A stretch of DNA of 47,853 bases from Burkholderiales bacterium (lineage in GTDB: Bacteria > Pseudomonadota > Gammaproteobacteria > Burkholderiales > Burkholderiaceae_E), in contig CANHUQ010000004.1 of the NCBI GenBank assembly GCA_947463885.1, positions 1-47,853 of the forward strand, written 5' to 3'. The position numbers and the translations under genes are program-made. The notes beneath the pieces were generated by a model. That model saw nothing but the letters and a program-made list of their open reading frames with translations. It did no database searches and was not told the origin of the DNA. This document shows positions 1-8,588 of the stretch, in pieces; the first letter of the stretch is position 1; each line of letters opens with the position of its first letter.

Positions 1-1267
1 CGTCTCTTGGCCGACAGAACACATCAATTCCCAGTGCATCGAACTGGGCAAGGGTGGCCCCTCTCGCCTGCCCAGTACGAGATCTCAAGCGGTCAGCGAA
101 TTTTCGGTAGTGCCCATCCAGCAGCAGATGGTGCAGCACCATCTCACTGAACTGGGAACTGCTCACAGAGAGCCGCAATTTGATGCGGATCAAGGCATCA
201 ATCACCCGCTCATTAGCCATGACAAATCCCACACGAAAGCTGCCGGGTAAGGTCATCGAGAAGCTTCGTAAATAAATCACTCGGTCCAGCCCATCCAGGG
301 TGGCCAAGCGGGTTGAAGGCAATGATTCGAAGTCCGCGTTCCGATCATCTTCAACGATGACGAAATCCCATTCCCTGGCAATCGACAAAATGCGCATTAA
401 TGCTTGGGGAGCGGTTGTTGAACCCGTTGGGTTTTGCAGTACGGTCTGGGTAAAGTAGGCCTTGGGCTGATGTGCTTTGGCTGCGCCGGACAGCGCCTCC
501 AGGTCAGGGCCTTGGGCAGTGCGCGGAATGGGCACGAGCTTCAGGCCATACCAGCGCAAGTAGTTGCACACATGAAAGCAACAGGGGTCATCCACCAGCA
601 CCGCGTCACCCGGACGCAGAAAGTGGCGTGCGATCAGGTCGATCGCCTGGCTTGATCCGGTACACAACAACACGGATGCAGGCTCTACCGGGATATCCAG
701 ACCGCTAACCTTGCGTGCCAGCTGGATGCGCAACGGACCATACCCCAAGGGATGACCATGCTGAAGAAACAGAGAGCCCGGGCGTCGAGACACTGCACGC
801 ACAGCGGTTTGAACATAGTTGGCATCGATCCAATGCTCAGGCAACCATGGCGCACCCACCTTCAATGCACCCGTCGCGTCCTGCAAGAGTGCTCTCGTCA
901 ATTCAACCGGGTCATCTGCAGTGCGCAATGTTGAGTCGTGAAGCGTCCGTTCGAGTCGAGCGCCTACCGGGTAGGAATAGGCGGCGAAAAATCCTGAGCC
1001 TCGACGTGCCTCCAGATACCCCAGAGCCACTAACCGATCAAATGCCTCGACCACTGCATAGCGACTGATGCCATGCTCCCGAGCGAATTCACGGATGGAT
1101 GGAAAGCGACTGCCGAGGGGCCACATGCGCCGCTCGAAGCTGTCGACCAATGCAAAGACAATCGCGTCCACACTGGTTCCGGAGAGTGTGATCAGACCCG
1201 GTGCGGTCTGTGCAGCTTGCGCCGCCTCGTGCGCAGTGCCGTATTCCTCTGAGGATGGGCGATTCAT
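1..1267 (-). CDS. MocR/PdxR-type regulator: GntR-like N-terminal HTH fused to a class I aminotransferase-like domain (3' end outside window)
   Basis: Own translation of the minus strand from ATG at 1267 (MNRPSSEEYGTAHEAAQ...RFPSIREFAREHGISRYAVVEAFDRLVALGYLEARRGSGFF...GHPLGYGPLRIQLARKVSG...LLCTGSSQAIDLIARHFLRPGDAVLVDDPCC...QNPTGSTT). Absent from the ORF track because it runs off the window edge. Confidence 0.9.
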   Translation of the reverse strand, partial: MNRPSSEEYGTAHEAAQAAQTAPGLITLSGTSVDAIVFALVDSFERRMWPLGSRFPSIREFAREHGISRYAVVEAFDRLVALGYLEARRGSGFFAAYSYPVGARLERTLHDSTLRTADDPVELTRALLQDATGALKVGAPWLPEHWIDANYVQTAVRAVSRRPGSLFLQHGHPLGYGPLRIQLARKVSGLDIPVEPASVLLCTGSSQAIDLIARHFLRPGDAVLVDDPCCFHVCNYLRWYGLKLVPIPRTAQGPDLEALSGAAKAHQPKAYFTQTVLQNPTGSTTAPQALMRILSIAREWDFVIVEDDRNADFESLPSTRLATLDGLDRVIYLRSFSMTLPGSFRVGFVMANERVIDALIRIKLRLSVSSSQFSEMVLHHLLLDGHYRKFADRLRSRTGQARGATLAQFDALGIDVFCRPRD

Positions 1268-1965
1268 GACTGCGGCACAACGGCAAATGGCAGGGTGTAC
1301 ATCAGCAGCAAATCAGGCAGCCGCTTGACGCCTTGCCTGCGAAAGATCTGATGCAGGTGCGACTTGGCTGTATTGATAGAAACACCCAGCTCATTGGCGC
1401 AGTCTTGTAGACCAAGGCCCATGAGCAGACTCACCATAAGCCTTTTTTGAGTGGGTGTCAGTCCGCCCACGATGTCGACGAGCTGTTCGATTCCCTCGCG
1501 CCGCGATGTGACATCCACCACATCGGCTACGATGCATGCGCCAGGCATCTTCGAGTTGTTCGCATGCGGCGAAGTGGCTGCGCCAAAGCGCACTCTCAAC
1601 ATGGGCCCCATGCTCATCCATTCGGTACGCGCGGCTCGACCACACGCCACATCTGCCAGCAAGCGCGCGAAGCACTGTGCGTCAGAAGGACGCATTGGGC
1701 TCATCCGATTTAAATGGATCGTCAGCCCCGCCTCCCGATCGAGGATCTTCCTAGCCATGCGATTCAGATCCCATATCCGACCATGCGCATCCAACAGCAG
1801 ATGTCCAAAGGGCCAATCGGAATACGCCATACTGGGCGTCCCGGACACCCATTCCGGATGCGACACGTGTTGCGATCGCCACTCGATCGGATGCATGACG
1901 GTCGCATCATGACGCTCAGCAAGCCTCACCTGGGAACCATCGATCCATTCAGTTTTCGTCTGCAT
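1264..1965 (-). CDS. LuxR-family helix-turn-helix transcriptional regulator with probable PAS-like N-terminus
   Basis: C-terminal LTPTQKRLMVSLLMGLGLQDCANELGVSINTAKSHLHQIFRRQGV is a LuxR/GerE HTH. Its stop overlaps the next start by 4 nt (ATGA). Confidence 0.85.
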   Translation of the reverse strand: MQTKTEWIDGSQVRLAERHDATVMHPIEWRSQHVSHPEWVSGTPSMAYSDWPFGHLLLDAHGRIWDLNRMARKILDREAGLTIHLNRMSPMRPSDAQCFARLLADVACGRAARTEWMSMGPMLRVRFGAATSPHANNSKMPGACIVADVVDVTSRREGIEQLVDIVGGLTPTQKRLMVSLLMGLGLQDCANELGVSINTAKSHLHQIFRRQGVKRLPDLLLMYTLPFAVVPQS

Positions 1966-1981
1966 ACATGGACCGCTAGCG

Positions 1982-2614
1982 ATGACGACTCAATCTGATG
2001 CCTTCTTCACTGCGCTGCGCCCGCTCGGGGTCCTGCGCAGTGTTGCCGCCAAGCAGATTGTGATGCTGCAAGGTGACCCGGCAGACACGCTCTACTTGAT
2101 CGAAGCGGGGCGCGTGCGCGTCTTTCTCAACGACCCTCAGGGCCGCGAAGTCACTCTCAATACGCTGGGCGCGGGCGAGTGCTTCGGGGAAATGATGCTG
2201 GCCCACACCACGCGCACGGCGTCGGTACAGACCTTGTCGGCCTGTCGGTTCTGCGTAGTCGGTCGTGAACGGCTTGCGCAAGCGATTGCGCGTGACCCGC
2301 AACTGGCCTTGCACCTGATCGGCACCCTGATTGCGCGGGTCAGCCATCTGACGCGCGGCGTGTCGGATCTGGCCATGCAAAGCGTGCATGAACGCGTGGT
2401 GAGCTTCCTGTGCGACCATGCAGAGCCGGCAGCTGGCGCCGACCTGCTCGCGCCGGCGCTGAGTCTGAAGTTCATTGCGGAAGGCGTAGGCGCCTCGCGT
2501 AGCATGGTGCACAAGGTCGTCCATGACCTGACGCTGGCCGGCCACATGCGCCGTGAAGGGGATCATTTCAGGCTGCATCCTTCGATACGGTCAGAGGTTG
2601 GACGCGGCACGTGA
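1982..2614 (+). CDS. Crp/Fnr-family transcriptional regulator (non-Fe-S)
   Basis: cNMP-binding-like fold (GDPADTLYLIEAGRVRVFLNDPQGREVTLNTLGAGECFGEMML) plus C-terminal HTH. No N-terminal FNR cysteine cluster. Confidence 0.88.
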   Translation: MTTQSDAFFTALRPLGVLRSVAAKQIVMLQGDPADTLYLIEAGRVRVFLNDPQGREVTLNTLGAGECFGEMMLAHTTRTASVQTLSACRFCVVGRERLAQAIARDPQLALHLIGTLIARVSHLTRGVSDLAMQSVHERVVSFLCDHAEPAAGADLLAPALSLKFIAEGVGASRSMVHKVVHDLTLAGHMRREGDHFRLHPSIRSEVGRGT

Positions 2615-2662
2615 AGGCGCAGCGGCCAAGGCTGACTGGATCGTGACCTGCTAGTGCGGGGC

Positions 2663-2686
2663 GGGCTATTCAATATTGAACAGCCC
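2663..2686. promoter_or_regulatory. 24-bp near-perfect palindrome GGGCTaTTCAATATTGAAcAGCCC (operator or terminator)
   Basis: 11 of 12 symmetric pairs match; the core TTCAATATTGAA (2669-2680) is perfect. Confidence 0.5.
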
Positions 2687-2692
2687 CTCGGC

Positions 2693-2706
2693 TTGACCTG
2701 CGTCAA
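2693..2706. promoter_or_regulatory. FNR/ANR-type box TTGACCTGCGTCAA upstream of ccoI
   Basis: Fully symmetric TTGAC-N4-GTCAA, close to consensus TTGAT-N4-ATCAA. A TATGAT -10-like hexamer lies at 2747-2752. Confidence 0.75.
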
Positions 2707-2761
2707 ACAACCCTCCCGTGACGCCCCGCCCAACGCCCTGCGTGGCTATGATGGCCGCGCC

Positions 2762-5173
2762 ATGACCCCATCCTCATCGAGCGCCGCGGCGGCCCATACG
2801 CTGCTTGACGACCCTGCAGAGCTCGCCGATATCACGCGAACCCTGCCCGCCCGCGCCGACGGTGCGCGCAGGCTCGAGGCTGTCCTCACCGTGGACGGCG
2901 TCCACTGTGCAGCCTGCGTGGTGGGCATTGAAAATGCCCTGCGCGATGCGGTGGAGTCGGTGTCGGTCAATGCCGCCACGCGCCGTGCCCACCTGATCTT
3001 TCTGCCGCAGACCCAGCCGCTTTCGGGGCTCTTTGCGCGCATCGAGCGTCTGGGTTACCACCCCCGCCCGGTGTCTCGTGCGGCATTGGGGCTAGCCGAG
3101 GCCGCCGGCAGGCGTCGTTCGCTGTGGCGCATGCTGGTCGCCCTGCTGTGCATGATGCAAGTGATGATGTACGCGGTGCCACGCTATGTAGCGGGCCCGG
3201 GCGACATGTCGCCCGATATCGAACGCCTGCTGCTGTGGGCCGAATGGGTACTCACCCTGCCGGTCATGGGCTTTGCAGCCGGGCCGTTCTTTACCAATGC
3301 CTGGCGCGATCTGCGCGCACGGCGCATCGGCATGGATGTGCCGGTGGCGCTGGGCATCGCCGTCACGTTTGTAGCGAGCAGCGCTGCAGCACTTCAGGGC
3401 GCTGCCCACGGCAGCGATGGCATCTGGTTCGACTCGGTGACCATGTTCGTCGCCTTCCTGCTGATCGGCCGCTGGCTGGAAGCGGCCGCTCGTGAGCGAG
3501 CCTTGGCGGGCGTGGGCGACCTGATGGCGCGGCTGCCCCAAACCGTCGAACGGCTTGATGCGGGCGGCCATAGCGCCACGGTGGCGCCACGCGCGCTCTT
3601 GCCGGGGGATCGGGTGCGACTGGCTGTGGGTCAGGCCGTGCCGGCCGATGGCACCGTGCTGGACGGCCACTCGCATGCCGATGAATCGATGCTCACGGGC
3701 GAGAGCCGACCCGTGGTCAAGCACCCCGGCGATGCGCTGGCTGCAGGCAGCCTGAATCTGCACGCGCCGCTCACCATGGTCGTGCGCAAGGCCGTTCAGC
3801 ATTCCCGCCTGCAGGAAATCGTCGACCTGATGGATGCCGCCTCGGCGCGCAAACCGCGCCTGGCGCAACTGGCCGATCGCTTTGCCGGACCGTTCCTGAT
3901 CGCAGTCCTGGTGCTGGCAGGTGCAGCCTTCGTGGCCTGGCAGTTCATTGACGCCTCGCGTGCGGTGTGGGTCGCTGCCTCGGTGCTGGTCGTGGCCTGC
4001 CCCTGCGCCCTGTCGCTGGCCACACCGACCGCGCTGCTGGCGGCATCCGGGCAACTCGCGCGCAACGGGCTGCTTGCGCGGTCTCCCCAGGCGATCGAAG
4101 CGCTGGCCCGCGCCGATACCTTCGTGTTCGACAAGACCGGCACGCTCACCAGCGACCGGATGTCGGTCTCGCGCACGGTGCTCACGCCGCGCGCCGACGC
4201 CTTCGGGTTGGATGCTGCTCGCGCCTTGTCACTGGCGGCTGCACTGGAGGGCAGTTCCTTGCATCCTGTGGCAGGCGCAATTCGGCTCGCCGCGCAGACG
4301 CAGACTTCATCGGCATGGCATTCGGCCAGCGATGCGCGGCTGCCAGAGCCCTCAGACCCTACAGGGCCACCCTACGTAGCGTCCAATCCGGAGCTCGCCG
4401 CAGCCACCTGGACGCTGACCGACCTGCAAGAGCGTCCCGGCGCGGGGCTCTCTGCGCGCGTCTTGCTGCATGATCGTTGGCACGATGTCCGACTGGGCAG
4501 CGCCGCGTTTGCCGGCCGTCTGGATGAATCGGATGCCACGGTGGTCCTGGCCCTGGATGGTCAGCCGGTGGCGGGCTTTGAGATCAGCGAGGCGCTTCGA
4601 CCCGATGCATTGACGCTTGTGCAGGCCCTGCAAGCTGCGGGGGTCGGGACGGAAATCCTGTCGGGCGACACCCCAGCGCGCGTGCGGGCGGTGGCCGAGC
4701 GACTAGGTGTCACCTTGGCGCGCAGTGCGGCCTCCCCCCAGGACAAGCTCGCACGGATCGTTGCCCTGACGCAGTCGGGCCGTCGTGTGGCGATGGTGGG
4801 GGACGGCATCAATGATGCGCCCGTGCTGGCACAGGCCGAGGTCTCGGTGGCCTTTGCCACCGGTGCAGCACTTGCCCAGCACCATGCCGACCTGCTCATC
4901 CTAGGGGAAGGCCTGGGCGGGCTGGCGCAGGCGCGCACCCTGGCGCAGCGCACGCTGCGCGTGGTGGCGCAAAACCTGGCCTTTGCTGCGGCCTACAATG
5001 CCCTGTGCATTCCGCTGGCGCTGGCCGGCCTGCTGCCCCCCTGGCTTGCAGGCATCGGGATGGCGGGCAGCTCTCTGGTCGTGGTGCTCAACGCGCTCAG
5101 ACTGGCGCCCCGCGCATCGGTGACTGCCCAGCGCGCACCATCCGTCTCAGCCCCCTCGCCGGCCATGACCTGA
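2762..5173 (+). CDS. ccoI: CcoI/FixI copper-translocating P1B-type ATPase
   Basis: HMA CxxC (GVHCAACVVGIENAL), ACPCALSLATP, DKTGTLT and GDGINDAPVLAQA motifs; immediately precedes ccoS-ccoN. Confidence 0.93.
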   Translation: MTPSSSSAAAAHTLLDDPAELADITRTLPARADGARRLEAVLTVDGVHCAACVVGIENALRDAVESVSVNAATRRAHLIFLPQTQPLSGLFARIERLGYHPRPVSRAALGLAEAAGRRRSLWRMLVALLCMMQVMMYAVPRYVAGPGDMSPDIERLLLWAEWVLTLPVMGFAAGPFFTNAWRDLRARRIGMDVPVALGIAVTFVASSAAALQGAAHGSDGIWFDSVTMFVAFLLIGRWLEAAARERALAGVGDLMARLPQTVERLDAGGHSATVAPRALLPGDRVRLAVGQAVPADGTVLDGHSHADESMLTGESRPVVKHPGDALAAGSLNLHAPLTMVVRKAVQHSRLQEIVDLMDAASARKPRLAQLADRFAGPFLIAVLVLAGAAFVAWQFIDASRAVWVAASVLVVACPCALSLATPTALLAASGQLARNGLLARSPQAIEALARADTFVFDKTGTLTSDRMSVSRTVLTPRADAFGLDAARALSLAAALEGSSLHPVAGAIRLAAQTQTSSAWHSASDARLPEPSDPTGPPYVASNPELAAATWTLTDLQERPGAGLSARVLLHDRWHDVRLGSAAFAGRLDESDATVVLALDGQPVAGFEISEALRPDALTLVQALQAAGVGTEILSGDTPARVRAVAERLGVTLARSAASPQDKLARIVALTQSGRRVAMVGDGINDAPVLAQAEVSVAFATGAALAQHHADLLILGEGLGGLAQARTLAQRTLRVVAQNLAFAAAYNALCIPLALAGLLPPWLAGIGMAGSSLVVVLNALRLAPRASVTAQRAPSVSAPSPAMT

Positions 5174-5180
5174 ACGCTCC

Positions 5181-5354
5181 ATGGACATCCTGTATCTGCT
5201 CATTCCGTTGTCCGTGGTGCTGGTGCTGGGGATCATCGGCGTTTTGGGCTGGTCGGTCTTCAGCGGCCAGTTCGACGACCTGGAGCAGCAGGGTGAGCGC
5301 ATTCTGGAAGATAACGATCGTCCGGAGCGCCCGGGTCGCCCGCCTTCCAGCTGA
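5181..5354 (+). CDS. ccoS: CcoS, cbb3 oxidase maturation protein
   Basis: Own translation MDILYLLIPLSVVLVLGIIGVLGWSVFSGQFDDLEQQGERILEDNDRPERPGRPPSS; classic CcoS length, GQFDDLE motif and position. Confidence 0.92.
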   Translation: MDILYLLIPLSVVLVLGIIGVLGWSVFSGQFDDLEQQGERILEDNDRPERPGRPPSS

Positions 5355-5357
5355 GCC

Positions 5358-5371
5358 TTGACGCAGGTCAA
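5358..5371. promoter_or_regulatory. FNR/ANR-type box TTGACGCAGGTCAA upstream of ccoN
   Basis: TTGAC-N4-GTCAA symmetric motif between ccoS and ccoN. Confidence 0.75.
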
Positions 5372-5441
5372 GGCGACCGCTTCACCTTCTCGGCACACTT
5401 GAACCGTGCTGCCCTTGAGCAGCCGCACGGGAGGGTGCAAC

Positions 5442-6881
5442 GTGAATCAACAAAACGGGTCCCATCAGGCGACCTACAACTACACCGTGGTCCGGCAGTT
5501 CGCCATCATGACCGTGGTCTGGGGCGTGGTCGGCATGCTGGTGGGCGTGTGGATCGCCGCACAACTGGCCTTTCCGGCCCTGAACTTCGACATTCCCTGG
5601 CTGTCCTACGGGCGACTGCGCCCGCTGCACACCAATGCGGTGATCTTCGCGTTCGGCGGCTGTGCGCTCTTTGCCACCAGCTATTACGCGGTGCAGCGCA
5701 CGTGTCAGACGCGGCTGTTTGCCGGGCCTCTGGCGGCCTTCACGTTCTGGGGATGGCAGCTGGTGATTCTGTCGGCTGCAGTGTCCTTGCCGCTGGGCTA
5801 CACCTCGGGCAAGGAATATGCAGAGCTCGAATGGCCGATCGACATCCTGATCACGCTGGTGTGGGTGTCGTATGCCATCGTGTTCTTCGGGACCCTGGCC
5901 ACTCGCAAGGTGCGGCACATCTACGTGGCCAACTGGTTCTACGGTGCCTTCATCCTGACGGTGGCGCTGCTGCACGTCGTCAACAGTGCTGCCATTCCGG
6001 CTGGGTTCATGAAGTCGTACTCGGCTTATGCGGGCGTGCAGGACGCGATGATCCAGTGGTGGTACGGCCATAACGCGGTGGGGTTTTTCCTCACCGCGGG
6101 CTTCCTGGGCATGATGTATTACTACGTGCCCAAGCAGATCGGTCGCCCGGTGTATTCGTACCGGCTGTCGATCGTGCACTTCTGGGCGCTGATCTTCACC
6201 TACATGTGGGCGGGCCCGCACCACCTGCACTACACCGCACTGCCCGACTGGGCACAGTCGATCGGCATGGTGTTCTCGCTCATTCTGCTGGCGCCCTCGT
6301 GGGGCGGCATGATCAACGGGATCATGACCCTCTCAGGTGCCTGGCACAAACTGCGCGATGACCCGATCCTGCGCTTTCTGATCGTCTCGCTCTCGTTCTA
6401 CGGCATGTCGACCTTCGAAGGTCCGATGATGTCGATCAAGACGGTTAACGCCCTGTCGCACTACACCGACTGGACGATTGGCCATGTGCACTCGGGCGCA
6501 CTGGGCTGGGTGGGCCTGGTCTCGATGGGCAGCCTGTACTACCTGATCCCGCGCCTCTTTGGTCGCGAGAAGATGCACAGCATCCGGGCCATTGAAGTGC
6601 ACTTCTGGGTCGCCACGATCGGCATCGTGCTCTATGCGGTATCGATGTGGATCAGCGGTGTGACCCAGGGCCTGATGTGGCGTGCAGTGGAACCGGACGG
6701 CACCCTCACCTACTCCTTCGTCGAGTCGGTCAAAGCCAGCTATCCGTACTACTACGTGCGCCTGCTGGGCGGCGTGCTGTACCTGGGCGGCATGCTGATC
6801 ATGGCCTGGAATGTGGCCATGACCGTGCTCGGATCCAAACCCGTCGATGCGCCGGTGCTTGCTGCACCCGCTCACGCCTGA
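5442..6881 (+). CDS. ccoN: cbb3-type cytochrome c oxidase subunit I
   Basis: Haem-copper oxidase motifs ([46 protein letters not shown]); GTG start preceded by GGGAGGG. Confidence 0.96.
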   Translation: MNQQNGSHQATYNYTVVRQFAIMTVVWGVVGMLVGVWIAAQLAFPALNFDIPWLSYGRLRPLHTNAVIFAFGGCALFATSYYAVQRTCQTRLFAGPLAAFTFWGWQLVILSAAVSLPLGYTSGKEYAELEWPIDILITLVWVSYAIVFFGTLATRKVRHIYVANWFYGAFILTVALLHVVNSAAIPAGFMKSYSAYAGVQDAMIQWWYGHNAVGFFLTAGFLGMMYYYVPKQIGRPVYSYRLSIVHFWALIFTYMWAGPHHLHYTALPDWAQSIGMVFSLILLAPSWGGMINGIMTLSGAWHKLRDDPILRFLIVSLSFYGMSTFEGPMMSIKTVNALSHYTDWTIGHVHSGALGWVGLVSMGSLYYLIPRLFGREKMHSIRAIEVHFWVATIGIVLYAVSMWISGVTQGLMWRAVEPDGTLTYSFVESVKASYPYYYVRLLGGVLYLGGMLIMAWNVAMTVLGSKPVDAPVLAAPAHA

Positions 6882-6899
6882 CGCCACGCGGAGACGACC

Positions 6900-7505
6900 A
6901 TGGCCTTCAGTCACGAAAAGATCGAAACCAATGTCCTGCTGCTGATCGTGCTGACTCTGCTCACCGTGGCGGTGGGCGGGTTAGTGGAGATCGTGCCGCT
7001 GTACTTTCAAAAATCCACCACCGAGCCGGTCCAGGGCCTCAAGCCCTACAGCGCCCTGCAATTGGCCGGGCGCGACATCTACATCCGCGAAGGTTGCTAC
7101 AACTGCCACTCGCAGATGATCCGCCCCATGCGCGCCGAAACCTTGCGCTACGGCCCTTATTCGGTGGCAGGCGAGTTTGTGTGGGACCACCCCTTCCAGT
7201 GGGGCAGCAAGCGCACAGGCCCGGATCTTGCGCGGGTCGGTGGGCGTTACAACGACGAGTGGCACCGTGTGCACTTGATCAACCCGCGTGACCTGGTCCC
7301 TGAATCGAACATGCCGGGCTACCCCTGGCTGGCCAAGGCGCAGGTCAGCGGACCGACCATCCAGGCCAACATGCGTGCGCTGTCCAAGGTGGGCGTGCCG
7401 TACAGCGCCGAAGACATTGAACAGGCGGCGCAGGCCGTCAAGGGCAAGACCGAGATGGAGGCGCTGATCGCCTACCTGCAGGGTCTGGGCACCGTCATCA
7501 AATAA
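6900..7505 (+). CDS. ccoO: cbb3-type cytochrome c oxidase subunit II
   Basis: Single CYNCH haem c motif; [29 protein letters not shown] is characteristic of CcoO. Confidence 0.96.
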   Translation: MAFSHEKIETNVLLLIVLTLLTVAVGGLVEIVPLYFQKSTTEPVQGLKPYSALQLAGRDIYIREGCYNCHSQMIRPMRAETLRYGPYSVAGEFVWDHPFQWGSKRTGPDLARVGGRYNDEWHRVHLINPRDLVPESNMPGYPWLAKAQVSGPTIQANMRALSKVGVPYSAEDIEQAAQAVKGKTEMEALIAYLQGLGTVIK

Positions 7506-7517
7506 GGAGAGCGCACG

Positions 7518-7652
7518 ATGGATGTCAATCTGCTGCGCGGTCTGATCACCGCCATTTCGCTGGCCTGCTTCGTGGGCATTGCCCTGTGGGCCTATGCACC
7601 GCGCAACAAGGCGCGCTTTGAGCAGGATGCGCGCCTGCCGTTCGAGGACTGA
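7518..7652 (+). CDS. ccoQ: CcoQ, small cbb3 oxidase subunit
   Basis: Own translation MDVNLLRGLITAISLACFVGIALWAYAPRNKARFEQDARLPFED; one TM helix, lies between ccoO and ccoP. Confidence 0.92.
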   Translation: MDVNLLRGLITAISLACFVGIALWAYAPRNKARFEQDARLPFED

Positions 7653-7663
7653 GGAGCCCCGCC

Positions 7664-8578
7664 ATGTCCGATTTCATCAGCGGCTTCTGGTCGCCCTACA
7701 TCATGATCGCCACCCTGGCGGCGATCGCGTTCTGTCTGTTCCTGCTGATCGCCAACAGCCGCAAACCGCCCACCACGGCCGACAACACCACTGGCCATGT
7801 CTGGGACGGCGACCTGCGCGAAGCCAACAATCCGCTACCGCGCTGGTGGGTGGGGCTGTTTGTGATCACCATCGTCTTCGGGCTGATCTATCTGTGGATG
7901 TACCCAGGGCTGGGCGATCGCGCCGGCAGCCTGGGCTGGAGCACCGCCGGCCAGCATGAAGCCGAGGCCCGTGCCCTCACTGACCAGATCGCACCGGTTT
8001 ATGCAGCCTTTCAGGCCAAGCCCGTGGTCACGCTCGTGAGCGACCCGCAGGCGCGCGCGATTGGTGAACGGTTGTTCCTGAACAACTGCGCGCAATGTCA
8101 TGGTTCGGACGGGCGGGGTGCCAAGGGCTTTCCGAACCTGACCGACAACGACTCGCTCTATGGCAACGGCCCCGAGCAGATCGTGCAGTCGATCGCCAAG
8201 GGTCGCCACGGCATGATGCCGCCGATGGCCCAGGCAGTGGGCGGTGCGGCCGAGGTAGAGCAACTCGCCCAGTATGTGCTGTCGCTCTCGGGTGGTGCCA
8301 CGGACGCCGTGAAAGCGGCACTCGGCCAGTCGACATTCGGCGTCTGTGCGGCCTGTCATGGTCCGAGCGGTCAAGGCAATCAGGCGCTGGGCGCGCCCAA
8401 CCTGACCGATACGGTGTGGCTGCACGGCGGCGGGCTGCAATCGGTGGTGGCCATGATCAATCAAGGCAAGGACAACCAGATGCCGGCCTGGGAGCGCAAG
8501 CTCACCGAGGGTCAGATCCATGTGCTGGCGGCCTATGTCCTGGGACTGTCTGAACCTGCGAAGCGCGCGGCGCGCTGA
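7664..8578 (+). CDS. ccoP: cbb3-type cytochrome c oxidase subunit III
   Basis: Two c-type haem motifs (CAQCH, CAACH) and the DGDLREANNPLPRWW motif. Confidence 0.96.
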   Translation: MSDFISGFWSPYIMIATLAAIAFCLFLLIANSRKPPTTADNTTGHVWDGDLREANNPLPRWWVGLFVITIVFGLIYLWMYPGLGDRAGSLGWSTAGQHEAEARALTDQIAPVYAAFQAKPVVTLVSDPQARAIGERLFLNNCAQCHGSDGRGAKGFPNLTDNDSLYGNGPEQIVQSIAKGRHGMMPPMAQAVGGAAEVEQLAQYVLSLSGGATDAVKAALGQSTFGVCAACHGPSGQGNQALGAPNLTDTVWLHGGGLQSVVAMINQGKDNQMPAWERKLTEGQIHVLAAYVLGLSEPAKRAAR

Positions 8579-8588
8579 TGAAACCAGC

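Noticed and set aside
3092-4054. Long minus-strand ORF opposite ccoI
   Set aside because: Shadow ORF antisense to a well-supported CDS; no recognisable domain.
5382-6230. 282-aa minus-strand ORF
   Set aside because: Antisense to ccoN; His/Gln/Arg-rich shadow translation.
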